This document shows positions 25,660-37,560 of a stretch of DNA of 64,000 nucleotides, piece after piece. Position 1 is the stretch's first letter, and every line of letters starts with the position of its first letter. Source of the stretch: Pampus argenteus (Eukaryota; Chordata; Actinopteri; Scombriformes; Stromateidae); assembly GCA_036937835.1 (NCBI GenBank), contig CM072879.1, forward strand, positions 12,951,001-13,015,000. Direction: 5' to 3'. The notes under the pieces are model-generated. The model ran no database searches. It was given only the letters and a program-made list of their open reading frames with translations, and was not told the origin of the DNA. Position numbers and translations under genes: made by a program.

Positions 25660-26660
25660 GCAGAGATCACAATTACAGACGAGCTGGAGAGGAAACCGGT
25701 GCAACGGGAGGAAATCAAAGCCGGCAGCGTTTCCTCACTTCTACAGCGGGGTGGTTTGATTAAGGTGGCGGTGAGTGTGTGTGTGAGTGTGTGAATCCCC
25801 CGCAGGGTGAAGAAGTCTTTATTTTCTCAAGTGGAGGTTTAATCTCTACGCGATCGTTTTCGTAATAGATATGTCCGGTGAGAAAAAAAAAATTACAAAT
25901 AATTTAGAGCAAGATGGGGCTCGTCCGTTAACTTCTGCCGACCACACAAACTCATCGCCGGCTGGGATGGTGAAAAACTGGCGAGAAAGCTCCGTGCGGA
26001 TCTCAAGTCTATCGAGGAGGGATATAATGACAGCTGCCTCAGCCACCGTTGCTGTTTTTTTCCATCAAAAAAACACCCTTCACTGGACTATTTCATACCT
26101 CTATTCACGCCAAAAAAAAAAGTGAAGAAAACGGGGCTCCTCTTGCGTTTTAACTCGGTGGAGATGAGTCCAAACTGCGCCGTAGCGTGTCTCTCTCCCT
26201 CCGTCTGTCCAGGTGCCAGCTCGGGTCTCCAACCTCCGCTACAGTCTTTGGGAGGAAATCAGGAAAAGAGAGCAAAGAGTGACACGTTAGCCGGAGCTGC
26301 GTGAATGTCAATCAGTCAAAGTGTGTGCATGGAGAAACACCCCCCCAGCGCAATCCGCGTTTCTCTAAAAAAACACCCCGCGGATAATGAAATACTCACA
26401 TTGAAGCTACGCTGTCCGTCCGATTGTCAACACGGACACTTGACGAATTTTTCAGAAACTCATCACAAAACCACAGCGAGCAGGCCCGCCCTCTGAGCCA
26501 CAGACTGTGGGGGTTATTGTTGTTATTACTTCCTGTTTCTTTTTTTCTTTCTATTATTATTTATTCTAAAGAGCGCAACGAGCGTCCCTGGATATCCTCC
26601 GCAGTGAAATGTGCGCACATTGGTGATGCGCGGTGCGTTCAGACAGCTCCCACTGATAGA

Positions 26661-27600
26661 CAGACACATCCAGCTGCCTTTCCGGCCTCTCCTTTACTCC
26701 ACCCCTTCACAAGCGTCACCCTGACAGTCAGAGCCCACCTGTCAATCTGCTGCTCTAATTGTTCACTTGGATGGCTTTCATTTCAACGCCTTTCTGTCCC
26801 CGCACACATACACATGGAAAGGTGCGCCCAGCTCTTGGACACGCAAAGTAAATTTACATTAAAACAACAGAATAAAAAAAAAAAAGGAAATCTCAAAAAA
26901 GTTGATGTGCAGCCTGTGTGTGTGTGTATGTGTGTGTGAGAGAGATAGCTTAAAATGCAACTGAAAAATGGTTTAACAGTCACTGCCTCACTATTTCAGT
27001 CATATTCAGTCAGTGAGGTGACGATTGCCAACATATTTTCCCTTTAGGATACATGCCTAATCATGTATTATAATTTTCTAAAACATTAACAAACAAATAA
27101 TATAGAAATCACTGTGTTGACCTTACACAAGGAGCAAAGCCTTTGCAACAAGCACATCACATGTATCTTAATACAGTCTATTGGGTTTATACCCTGAAAT
27201 ATCAATCACTGAGTAACATTAAAAATATGTGGCAAAACCCTAATAATTAGTGGGATCATTTAATTCCCTCCCTAATGTCTCTAACTCAAGCTTAAAAAAA
27301 TACGAGGAAAAATGCGATGGTTTTAGAGTTTTACTTGTTCAGATGGTCTTTGCTGTGTACTGCGGATCAGCTCTTTGTCTGTCTCAAAGTTTGCAAGAAT
27401 GTGGATATTTTTCGGTGACCTCTTTAATGGGACAAAGGAGGTTGCAGATCGATTCGTTACACCTTTTTAGCGAGGCTTCTGCTGAAGGGGAGGGGCTCTG
27501 CATCCACAAGAGGCTCCATTAATAGCCAACTCTCCATCCTAACTATTATCGACCATAAAGTGTTTAGAAAAGGGCGCACAACTAGGCTAATATTACCTCA
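26661..27600. other. Gene-free stretch between tshz1 promoter and candidate lncRNA
   Basis: Unique AT-rich DNA with a short A run (26873-26884) and a short TG/GA tract (26916-26946). No coding signal recognised. Confidence 0.6.
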
Positions 27601-27639
27601 AATGAGACGTCATGATATACTAGTAGGGACGACTGAAGA

Positions 27640-27855
27640 GGAGAGTCTGAAGTTTGTTTGTATTACTGAGTAATAAAGGGTGCAGCGACTATCACGACAT
27701 AACTTGGATGAGTCCAGACTGGGTGCGCTGTCCTCCGGTCTGCAGCCAGCCATCGGACTTTTTTCATCCACATACAGCGGCTTCAGACACGGATAAGACC
27801 GACGGAACATGTACACAGATCTGGATTACACACTTCCCGGTTTAAACTGATTTCG
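27640..27855 (+). ncRNA. Candidate lncRNA exon 1, divergent from tshz1
   Basis: A CpG-enriched segment of about 215 bp ends in a strong donor, TTCG|GTGAGT, with the exon end at 27855. The 5' end is approximate; a CRE-like GACGTCA sits at 27606-27612. The only sizeable frame here ends before the donor, so the transcript would be non-coding. It points away from tshz1 about 2 kb upstream of exon 1, a common position for divergent lncRNAs. Assignment rests on splice-signal reading alone. Confidence 0.35.
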
Positions 27856-28176
27856 GTGAGTATCTGAATTTACTTCTTCAGCTTCATTCAACTTTGCGTT
27901 TTCACATCGGACAGGTAAACAACAACAACAACAACAACACTGTTGTCTCCTCCTCATTACGCACAGCATTGAAACTCTTTACACTCGAGATTTTCGAGAC
28001 ACTACCTTCAGTAAAACTGATTATCTGACCAGGGACGATGTCTGAGGTCGCTTATTACGTGGTTAAAAAACAAAACAAACAAAAAACAACCAAGTACCGC
28101 CCCATCATCTGTCTATCTCTGTCGCTGATTGATGGAGCCGACCTACGTCACTAATATTTCCACCCTGAAGTCAGCG

Positions 28177-28210
<34 letters not shown>
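28177..28210. repeat. (GACA)n tetranucleotide microsatellite
   Basis: Eight and a half perfect GACA units inside intron 1 of the candidate lncRNA. A (CAA)n run lies nearby at 27917-27938. Confidence 0.95.
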
Positions 28211-29508
28211 GCTGCAGCTCACAAATGATTGCTGCTTTTACTCGTAGAAACGTCACAAAATCTACAATATGCTCTTAATTAGGCTGACGGTATTTAACTT
28301 TACTTTTTTTTTTTAAATGTAAACAAACAGTACACACTGAAAATGAATATGAAAATTAAGGTTTAACTGGTATTTTGCATCCTGTGGTAGCTCATTTAAA
28401 ATAATTATGAATCCTGATGTTGAGTTACTGAGTAAACTGTGAGGTAAATCCATGAGATGTGCAGGCTGCAGCACAGTGTTTAGAAAGGTAGTTATTACCG
28501 CAGTATCTCACCCACAGAACATAAACATAAAAAGGTGGCTGTAATTACATCACGGGTGCAGAAGTAAACAGATTGAAGTCTATATATTTAATGCATTTTC
28601 ATTTACTAATTTCAGTGATTTCGGGCAATATTAACCATCCAAAGCAGAATAAGAAAAACAAGATGTTTCATTTGAATACACTGATTTTAAACTTCGGTGA
28701 AGATTTAAGGTCTTTCTTTAATCAGGAAAATGCAGAGGCCAGCGACTTTAAATTAGGAAAACAATGAAACTAGGAATCAAAGAAACAGCAGAGGAATCAC
28801 AGCAGAGAAGCTTGTGCAGAGTTTGATCCTGGGCCAGCAGGGGGGGACATGGGGTACAAGAGGCAGGGGCAGTAACCATCTCTGCACTGAAATACACCTA
28901 CATGTACACGACTCCTCCAGAATTCAGAACAAACTCCAGTCTTTCTCTCCTTATGATGCATTTATGATGCTTTCTTTTACAGTTTTGGCCTTTCTTTCTT
29001 TTTTTCCTCCCTTTACATGCCATATATAAAACTACTGTGAAGCAACAGTATTTTAATTTCAAACCCTGTCATTTGATGAGTACTTGTAATCCTCAGAGCT
29101 GAATTGCAAGAACTGAACTGTTGGGCTTTTATTACAAATTGCCCCGTGGTTCCTTGAAAGTCAAACATAGAAACCTAACTCCACAGCTGCGATGAGAAAT
29201 ATACACTATTTGCCACATCATAATCCAAATTGCTTGCTACAGTAGGTACACTACCCGTGATGCAGCCAGCCGTGTCCATATGCATGTATGACAAAAGCCG
29301 AACACATAAACAATTGCTTCCCATCACCCCCCAACTTGTATACATGAAGCCCCTTTCCACATACTGTGGCACAGTGACAGCGTAATGACATGTCGTTCTG
29401 TTTCTTTCTCTTCGGCGTGAAGATCCCTCAGAGTGGGGGAGAACATCCGTGTAGTCGTCATGTATATTTACATACATTATTCTCTACTTTTTTTTTTTCT
29501 CTCTCTAG

Positions 29509-29592
29509 GTCTGACATCGACATCTGAAGAGAAGCTGTTTATAAGATCTAGTGGATCACACTACAAAGGAGTCCAGTAGGTTGTCAGATCAG
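29509..29592 (+). ncRNA. Candidate lncRNA exon 2 (84 bp)
   Basis: This segment has the cleanest exon signals in the upstream region. A run of about 18 pyrimidines leads into TAG at 29506-29508, and the 3' end is TCAG|GTGAGG with the donor at 29593. All three forward frames contain stops (the last only at the very end), so it is best read as non-coding. It would be preceded by a 1.65-kb intron from the donor at 27856. Confidence 0.4.
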
Positions 29593-30711
29593 GTGAGGAA
29601 AAGTTGATACTTTCAAATTATGATTAAAATACACATTTTTTTATGTAAACACTATAACTTTGAATATCATGTGTGTGGTTCTCATATATAGTAGGGATAA
29701 AACTAAATATTGGTTTTGATTTGCCACCAATATACATGTAATCAACGCACATTAAGTTTTACAGTGTGTGAGAAACATCATTAATAACCTGTACACTGTA
29801 AAATATAAATGCTGTTTACGTCATTAACTTGTATTTTTGTCAGCTGTGACACACATTTTAACATATTTTTTTCCTGATTCACTTGAATTCCAATTGAACA
29901 TATTTTCACTTTGTATTTTCACTAAATACTACCTAACAATACAAAATTATTTGAAAAACTCTGTTTAAAAAATAAATACAAGTCAGCCTTGTTATTCTAC
30001 AGTTGTCTTCACGTTATTGAATTCCTTACATAAGCAATCGTACAATATTTGCAGCTCAAAATATGAAGCTTTAGGAAATGAACAATTACCACCTTACTTA
30101 TCCTTTCCCCCTACACTTCATCATCTTTACTACTGTTCCTACTCTCCTCATTATCATCACTATTGCAGATACAGTAGCCTCATATGATCCTCTTACCATT
30201 TTTGGAAAAGTCGTATTGCAATAAAATGATAATAAATGCCACACAGTGCAGCAATTTGTATGTAGCATTTAATCATTTACCATCCTTTTTTGTAATTATG
30301 TAAATGAGTTGAAAATCACTTTCAATGCATTTGGAAATGTCCGCAGTGTAGTCAAGAGAAGTTTTTGGACTGACAAAGTATACAGATAAATATATATATA
30401 TAAAAAAAAAAATCTGTAGCCACATTTGTACAAATTTTGCCCTTAGGAAATCATTTGTCAGTATGTTTTAATCCAATAAAATTGATGCATCTCAACTGAG
30501 TTTAAGCAAGAATATCGAGAAAAATCATGATAACAAACCAAGAGGTTATTACCTCTTAATGTTCATAAATAATTAATTTTGTATTGCATATTTTGGCCTG
30601 TGGCTAACCACTCGAGTTATTCTGATGTCATGAAGCAGTTTGGGTTACTCTGACATGCACACCCCAAATTTGCTGTCTGGGCTCTGTGGTGTTTAACGTG
30701 TCTTTTTACAG

Positions 30712-30840
30712 GTCTTTCTGATATGCTGTTTGACAAACCTATTATTTATTTAACGTACGTTGAATAGAAATCTGCCACAGTGTCTGACTTCCAAACTTAT
30801 TCTTGGTGGACTTGAAATAAAGCGTAATCTTTTCCGTTAG
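30712..30840 (+). ncRNA. Candidate lncRNA terminal exon with polyA signal
   Basis: The acceptor GTCTTTTTACAG ends at 30711 with a branch-like TTTAAC just upstream. About 105 bases into the exon lies AATAAA (30816-30821), followed by T/G-rich sequence suitable for cleavage near 30840. Stops occur in every frame. Together with the two upstream segments this gives a complete three-exon model of about 430 nt, with introns of 1.65 and 1.1 kb. Confidence 0.3.
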
Positions 30841-32329
30841 TATCATTCAAAGAAGTTAACATTTGGAATGATGAAAGGCTTACAGCTTATGATAATGCCT
30901 CTCTTTATAATCTTGAGTAATCTTCAATCAATGATGGGTCCTATCAGATTTCAGACACTCATTGACAGTCTGAATATAAATATATATATAAAAAAAATTA
31001 ATAAAGAAGAGGCTCCAACTTTGACACAAGCTATATCTCCACATCTATCAGATAGGACTGCATAATTAAAATGCCAAGTGTGAGTATGGAGAGAAAGGTT
31101 TTTTTATATATATATATTTTATAGAGATTTACTTTTGTTTAATGTGTAGACTTTAAAATGATATGTTGCTATATTTTTGACAATGCAATTTAAGGTTTGT
31201 AATCCCTACCTGAGCCTTTAAAAAAAAAAGTCAGATTGGATAAAAAAATGTGATGAAATGCTGCGCAGTGGTGACAGGTGCAAGTTTATTAAAATTATTT
31301 GAGTCTCAAAGGGATTTGAGACATTATTTTAGGTTATTTTATGACAATGAGAAAGCTCAAAGCATACAACTTCAGCTTGTTTACATAAACTATGAAGTAA
31401 TTGTTTAGAGGATCAGAATCCAACGTAGTAAATCTACGAGTGAGTGCAAGAGAGATTTCCTTGCTAAAAATCCTTACTAACTCAGCTAAATAAAGTGACA
31501 TATTTCACTTTTCAAAATACCAGCCTCCTTCCCCTCTCCTCCCTCCTTTGCCTTTTGTTTTCTTTGACACGTGCACTCCAATTAGCATTTTTCATCCATT
31601 AAAAAGGAAAGAGAACCAACCAAATGTTTGTCTCTACAAGCTTTTTCCAACAAGACTTTTTGAGCCCTGCGGAACGAAAAAAAAAAAAAGAAAAGAAAAA
31701 GAAAAACATTCGACAGACTCAATAATTATCCTCAATGTTAACATGATCTTCTTCACATAACAATTACCAATAGCTTTGTGTGGGGAAACTGATGTGACAA
31801 TGCAACTGCTAGCATTTACAGTTGTCAGTCAGCAATTAAAATGATTACAATTACTTTTTATGCGAGTACACAAAACATAAAGATTATTTTCTTCTTCGGT
31901 GACATCCTGTAATCTTTTAACCATTTTCATTTCTTCAATAGTGGAATATATTTCCAATCACAGTAACTAGTATGACTTCATAACATAAGGAACTCCTTAT
32001 AACCTTTCACAAGGAAAAAAAAAAATCAGTCTCTTCAAAATTATACCAAAAAACTGTATAATAATGCTCAGTTAGACAGTGAGCCTACAGTCAGAAGTCT
32101 AGTTTTTTTTTTCGGTCCTCTTGTGTGTCAAATTTCTGCATGCTAATCTTCATCTTCTTTATGCTTAAATTTAAATCTGTGAATCTCTAATTACACAGAT
32201 TCTTTGCTGCGGGCTTTGGCTGCAAAATCTGTCATTGCTGCTTGTGTGCTGTACATTAAGGGGAAAAAATGCTCTTAAAAAGGTGCTTTTCTGACATTAA
32301 AATGACTTGTGTGCACAGCGCCGGTCGAT

Positions 32330-32560
32330 CTATGTAGTTTGAGGCATATATTTATGAATAGGAACCTTTAATTAGGGCTTGTGTTTCGTCCCTAGTCACA
32401 TTGAGGGATGGTCCTCGCCGACATTCATTAATGATAATCACCAAGAGCGATGGCATAGCTACAGGCCAAGTCTCAGGGGACCCGACACTTGAAAAGAAGC
32501 ATTAAATTACACAGAGGGACTCTTTAATTGCAAAAAGGAAAATATATAGCCATCATTGTT
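32330..32560. promoter_or_regulatory. Homeodomain-site-rich block upstream of tshz1
   Basis: Repeat-free block with at least four TAAT-core sites (TTTAATTAGG near 32368, ATTCATTAATGATAATC near 32424, ATTAAATTAC near 32501, TTTAATTGC near 32523) separated by CpG-bearing DNA. The texture resembles developmental enhancers. Conservation not tested. Confidence 0.33.
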
Positions 32561-32849
32561 AAATATGATCTTTTGTAAGCCTTTACTGGTTCAAGGATTT
32601 GTCTAAGGGTTTCTTATCCTTAAACTCTTTCAAATGAATATAGAGCTATTTCTGCGATAATACACCACAGATCACTTTTTCAAAACACTGATATTTACTC
32701 CTCTGAGTCTTTGCTATTGCAAACAAGAAAAATAATACTTTATATGTTTTATCTATATGCATGTTACTATAAAATAAAACTCGACATGAAAAACAACAGC
32801 AAATCAGCCACGCATCGGAGTGAATGTGCGTTTACGCTAGAGTAGAAGC

Positions 32850-33177
32850 AATAAATACATTAATAGATCAGCCGATAAACAGATCATTTTAGTAATCCTT
32901 ATAGTCACTTCTCCTAGCAAAAATATCAAACATTCTCTGGTTGCAGCTTTTCAAATGTGAGGATTTTCTACTTTTGTTTGTGTCATATCATAATAAACTG
33001 AATGTCTTTGGGATTCAGGCTGTTGATCAGACAAAATACGACATCTGAAGACCTTCAGGGAATTTCTACAGGCATTTTTCACAATTTTCTGATATTTCTT
33101 AGACTGGACCAGTGATTGATTGAGAAATTAATCAGCAGATGAATTGATAATGAAAATAATTGTTAGGTGCAGTCCTA
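32850..33177 (-). mobile_element. Diverged interspersed teleost repeat (TAGGGCTGCAAC type)
   Basis: Read on the minus strand it begins TAGGACTGCACCTAACAATT and continues into a TTATCAATTCATCTGCTGATT-like block and an AGAAAATTGTGAAAAATGCC-like block. This resembles the widespread fish element starting TAGGGCTGCAACTAACGATT with a following TCTGCTGATTATTTTC. Nearly full length but with many substitutions; probably a non-autonomous DNA transposon. Confidence 0.6.
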
Positions 33178-33622
33178 ATGCACACCTTCAGAAAGTTGTG
33201 CATGAAGACACACACACACGCAGGCACACACACACACGTGCATATACACAGCCAAACTCCTGACCTAATTGCTCAGTCTCACTCAACTAATTAATCACAG
33301 CTGACTTAACATGGTGACAAGGTTAGCTAGGTGACATTCTCTAAAAATCTGTCTTTCTGCCTCTCCTTATTGCATTTTTCATCCTTCTTTCTAGCTCTAC
33401 TTCTCTCCATGTCTGGTTTTCATACATATTTTGTATTTTAAAATTGTTTAATGTGTGTGAATAAATTGCTTATTTTTATAAACCCACTTGTCTCAAATTG
33501 CCTCCTTCAAGGACAAATAAAATATTTAGAATAGACCCGTCTTATTTGTTTCTTTTCATTTCTCAGTCTCTCTCTCTCTTTCTTTTCTTCCTTTCCTTAC
33601 CATCTATATTTTTTACTATCAG

Positions 33623-33707
33623 ATCATGTCGAGCATGAATCCAAATGGAGAGCATAACTTGGCCCACATCTATTTTTACCTGTTATTGGGGAGGGAGTTT
33701 CACAGAG
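33623..33707 (+). other. Candidate plus-strand exon with an open frame from ATG
   Basis: Preceded by about 60 bases of pyrimidine-rich DNA ending ACTATCAG (AG at 33621-33622) and followed by donor CAGAG|GTGAGA (GT at 33708). The frame from the first base is open for all 28 codons and includes ATG at 33626 with A at -3, reading MSSMNPNGEHNLAH and onward. It ends in phase 1. I do not recognise the peptide. Alternatively this is conserved regulatory DNA that resembles an exon by chance. Confidence 0.3.
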
Positions 33708-34271
33708 GTGAGAGTGGGCATGCTGGGAAAGAAGGAGGGTTAGGGGCGGGGTCACAATGCTCCATTAATCAAAAAGAATGACACTCATGTCGTCCCTGAC
33801 AACCATCCTGCCACCCGCATGTCTGTTCTCTTCCTCCTCCTCCTCCTCCATCCCACTCAACCAGGACAACTTTACTGATGGGGAGGGTGGAGAGAAGAGA
33901 ATGAGAGGGGGTGAGCGAACTTTATTAATCAAGCATCTCAGATTAATTGTTATGAAGTGTCACCCATAAATTCTCCATTTGGATTTAATAATCTTGGAGG
34001 TAGACTTAACAATCTCTGTCGTGATTTGAGTTTTATTGAAGAGGCTGCAGAAAGAGAGAGAGAGACAGAGAGACAGAGGGAGAGAGATGCAGTGACACAA
34101 ATAGCTTCTCAGCGGACAGTCCCTCTCCGCATGACAGTTATGAAATACAATTATCAGCGAGATCTGCTTAAGAATTCATCAACTGCACCCCTGCCTTCCA
34201 AGGAGGAAAGGAAAAAAAAATCCTACATACAAAGCAAGTCTTAACTGATAAGGCTTCTCTTTTCCCCACAG

Positions 34272-34328
34272 CCCTTAAACTATCATTTCAATTTTTTTCT
34301 GTCTCAGACATGTTAAGTCACTGTAAAG
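34272..34328 (+). other. Candidate plus-strand 57-bp exon
   Basis: The acceptor is strong (GGCTTCTCTTTTCCCCACAG, with a CTGAT branch-like motif just upstream) and the donor is AAAG|GTAAGG at 34329. One frame is open throughout, and it is the frame entered when the 33623-33707 segment is spliced on (G joined to CC gives GCC). It again ends in phase 1. Chance openness of a 57-bp segment is common, so the frame match is only weak support. Confidence 0.28.
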
Positions 34329-35108
34329 GTAAGGTGCGCATATTGCTTTGAAAGGCCTCTGTGCATTATATTAAAGCATAAATCATTAGGTAATCAGGGA
34401 ATATGGTAAATGACACACCACATGCAAATCTCCGAGATGTTGAGCAGTTTGTTTGAAATGTATTACCCGTTGGTTTGCATCAGGGTCAATAACAGCAGCT
34501 AAATATACTGTCACTGTATTGTGCGACAACCGTTGTCAACTCACAAAAGTAACAGAATCATAAAACACAAATGATTTCAATCAATTGTCATCTAATTGCA
34601 GTCATATCTTTTAAAATGAATGGAGAGCGACCGCTATGTAGGTTGACAGTGTGCATAAAATTAGCATAGCTTTGCATATTGGAACACCATTAATGTTAGT
34701 TTTATCACATGTTCGGGTTTTCCTCTTATTTTGTGTGTTGGCATTGTCTTCAGGGAACAAGGCCAAAATAATACTGGTTTAAACAGTCCACATGGTAGTT
34801 ACAGTAATGGTTTGACTCAACTATCATTAGGACACTTTTCACAAAATGGAGATAATTTCTCCATCAAAGAGCAGCATCTGGCCTTGTTTCTATCTTGTAT
34901 TATTCCGTCTGATCCAGGGAAGCTATTTCCTCAGAAAAGTAATCTGTTCGTTGTGGATGAGTTGACAAAAGACAGATCTGAGGAATAGAAAAAGAGTCTG
35001 TCTTTGTTCAGAATAATAATGGAAAGTCTTTATGTGACTGTTTTTTTGGGAAAATGCCCGAGAAGCTTGTTACACATGTACCTTTAACTACATGTTCCCC
35101 TCCACCAG

Positions 35109-35166
35109 ATATCATCCTGATCAATGATGCCCCGCTCTGTGAAAAATGACGATTGCTGGAGGCGCG
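35109..35166 (+). other. Candidate plus-strand exon, possible end of the small ORF
   Basis: The acceptor is a pyrimidine-rich stretch with a TTTAAC branch-like motif ending CCACCAG (35108), and the donor-like site is GCG|GTAAAT at 35167. Entered in phase 1 from the 34272-34328 segment, the frame reads DIILINDAPLCEK and then TGA, giving a joined ORF of about 59 codons. An AATAAA is present at 35695-35700 if the exon extends. Weakest of the three linked segments. Confidence 0.2.
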
Positions 35167-36589
35167 GTAAATGTTTTAGCTATCAACGCTGCTTCACCCC
35201 CACCCCCCCTCACCCAACACCACGGACAATCCTTCACTCACACTATATCATGGCTCTTGCCTGGTTAAATCCAAGCCCGTCTTTACCCATCAGTAGCTGT
35301 AGTTGTCTTCTTGTGATGTAGGACTTCTGAATGATTCTTTCACTTATGTACAGCTCATCTGTTGCAGCGCTAATTCTACGACATGGTGGGAACATTTTCA
35401 AATCGTGTTGTGACACTCGAGCACTGCAGGAGGCCAGACCACAGGCAACCCTTAAGTGTTTTTACATGCAGTGTAGTAATGAGATTAAGGTCAGAGTAAA
35501 GCAATACGAATTACAACAAGTTATATTACTTGAATCAATGTTGTTTGATTACTGTTGATCTTTCAAATTACTCATTATTTAAACTCTACCTAAATCCTCC
35601 CGGACATTTACTTATCAACCACACTTGTTCCTAATTGAATCAAGCATCTTAAGAACATTTAAAAAGGAACATACATTCTTTCTATAGAATATAAAATAAA
35701 AAACAGAGCCAACTCTCCAGCCTACTGCCCCCTGCATTTATTGCGTCTGCCCCAGTGGTCAAGGACACCCATATCAGTGGACGTCAGGGTAGGCCCCATC
35801 CATCAGAAGTGTATGGGTAATGGAATCACCCAGTGACAATGATCATCAGCACTGCAAACAATGGCCCATAAACATCCCTTGACAAGTGGTCAAATGCGGG
35901 AGAGGCGAGGTGGGGGTTGGGCGAAGGGTTTGAGGGATTGTATGTGTTTGTATGCGTGCGTGAATCAGTCAGACAGAGAAAGCGGCTGTAACGCGATGTG
36001 AAACTGCGCCGCAGAGTAGCAGTGAAATGGTGAGGAAGATATCTCTCTGGGGATGATGTGGTGGGCAAACACACTACCTCGGAAAACAAATGTCTCCTGT
36101 GGGTCGGGGTTCAAACATGCCTCAGCTCATTTTAAGAGTTTGTCTCTCCTACTTTCAATCTTCCTTCTCCCCCTTTCGCTTTTTATCAGTTTTATTTTAT
36201 CTGATTGTTTGCTGGGGAGAAAGCTAGACAGCATATATACACCATTGCCTGCTTTATAATGACAATTCAATATAGAAAATTGCAAAAATGAAAAGCTCTG
36301 ATCTGGGGGAAAAAATAAAATCTTGCACTTTTGTCCAAATGATTGTTTCACTTTCTGCTGAATGAAACCTAATTAGAAAGAAGATTTTCAAAGAAAGCAG
36401 AAAGCAGATTTTTTTGTGTTTATGTTAAGTTTCCATCACAAGGAGTAGTTGTTTTCCCTTTTGTCAAGCTGGGTGTTTCGTCACTATTTTTTGTCAGCTG
36501 GTTTCTCTCTCTCACACACAACTACACCCACCCACAAGTTTAATTAGCCCCCATTTGTCTCAGCTTTCCCTCTTTTCCTCTGTTTATCC

Positions 36590-36700
36590 AAACGTCAGGA
36601 ATGACATTGGCCAATTAGCGCAATGAAATAGTTTAGCCCTCTGTAACACTTGGAACTTTACAAACCAAGTGGGATATTTGCTTGGCGCTTAAGGACTGAT
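36590..36700. promoter_or_regulatory. Enhancer-like block with paired NK2-like sites
   Basis: Contains GGCCAATTAGCG (CCAAT plus homeodomain core) and two inverted CCAAGTG-type motifs, CACTTGG at 36647-36653 and CCAAGTG at 36665-36671, 11 bp apart. CAAGTG is the core of NK2-class sites. Candidate only. Confidence 0.3.
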
Positions 36701-36710
36701 GTGTTGCACT

Positions 36711-36752
36711 GTGTGTGTGTGTGTGTGTGTGTGTGAGTGTGTGAGTGTGTGG
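36711..36752. repeat. (GT)n microsatellite
   Basis: GT run of about 42 bp with GA interruptions near its right end, in the upstream desert. Confidence 0.95.
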
Positions 36753-37189
36753 GTGTAATGAGGGTTCAAACAAAGAAAACAGTGAATGAGAAAGCACAGT
36801 GGGTGTTTGGTAAAGATATTTTGCTGTTTATTTCTATTATTAGGTCAATATTATCTGTGTAATTTTATTCCAGGCTCATAACACAAAAACAAGACGGCGC
36901 TTGTTATTGGCACAACATATTTGAGGTGGAATGATAGAGGGAATCATTTTTCAATGTTTTGTCATTAGTTGCTACATTGATCAGTTTGCTCCTCTAAAAT
37001 CCAGAAATCCACGACAACCGTTGGATAATGGGCGCTTCAGCAAATTACTAATTGTCCTCAGGATTCACATTAATAATTGGCAAAGCGTTTGCTCAAGTGC
37101 ACATCTAAAGTAGTCTTTGTCGATCATTTGTATCTTAAGGAGAAAAAAAAAATACAAAAAGGCAGCTGAGACGATATCATTAACAGTCT

Positions 37190-37560
37190 CTTCAAATTGA
37201 AACAGTCATCAAGAGTGTCTTTAAATGTCTCTGGAAGCTTTTTGTTGAGTGCAAATGACATCTCGCTCATTTTGCTAGTGGCTACATGACTGATGTGTTG
37301 AATAAGACAGTCCGTTTTGACGCTTTTGAAGGCTGCGGGTTTGAAGTATATGATTCTGAAGTGCCAGCATATGCTTAGTGAGATAAGTAATTTGACACAC
37401 AGACATCACAGCCTGCAAATCTTTCGTCTGGCTGCCTTGAGTGTCCACGTCGGGTGCTTTTTTCAAGAACACTTTACAACTGTCACAACTGACTGTCAGC
37501 GTGCAAATGACACGCGCAAACAAGCTCATTTTGAACAAAGATGAGACAGCTGTCATATCA
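37190..37560. promoter_or_regulatory. Enhancer-like block with SOX and MEIS-type motifs
   Basis: About 370 bp of repeat-free DNA with retained CpGs. Near the right end are GAACAAAG (SOX-like, 37533-37540) and the perfect palindrome GACAGCTGTC at 37545-37554, which matches a MEIS/TGIF dimer core. Both strands have frames of 75-93 codons here, but neither has coding signals I trust. Confidence 0.33.

Larger units (their letters stand above)
25580..26660 (-). promoter_or_regulatory. tshz1: CpG-rich promoter and 5' UTR region of tshz1
   Basis: CpG dinucleotides are common across this kilobase (for example near 25590, 25850, 25930-26010, 26180, 26370-26430 and 26570-26640), whereas flanking DNA is AT-rich and CpG-poor. 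The block overlaps and lies upstream of exon 1 on the minus strand, as expected for a CpG-island promoter of a developmental gene. I see no clear TATA box, so the transcription start cannot be placed by eye. Open frames inside it (for example 26424-26939) look like chance products of GC-rich DNA. Confidence 0.65.
30841..33622. other. Gene-free upstream desert, segment 1
   Basis: AT-rich unique DNA with poly-A and TA tracts (for example 31108-31121), the homeodomain-rich block at 32.33-32.56 kb and the interspersed repeat at 32.85-33.18 kb. No gene seen. Confidence 0.6.

Noticed and set aside
26424..26939. 171-codon plus-strand open frame
   Set aside because: Lies in the CpG-rich tshz1 promoter block, ends in a TG microsatellite translation (repeated Val-Cys), and has no domain or family resemblance.
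28177..28210. Regular short repeat units that might suggest an array
   Set aside because: Simple GACA tetranucleotide repeat without spacers; not a CRISPR array.
34754..34800. Another acceptor-like site (GTCTTCAG) that could follow the 34272-34328 segment
   Set aside because: No good donor or polyA signal follows, and the frame stops after about nine codons; the 35109 acceptor is at least as good.
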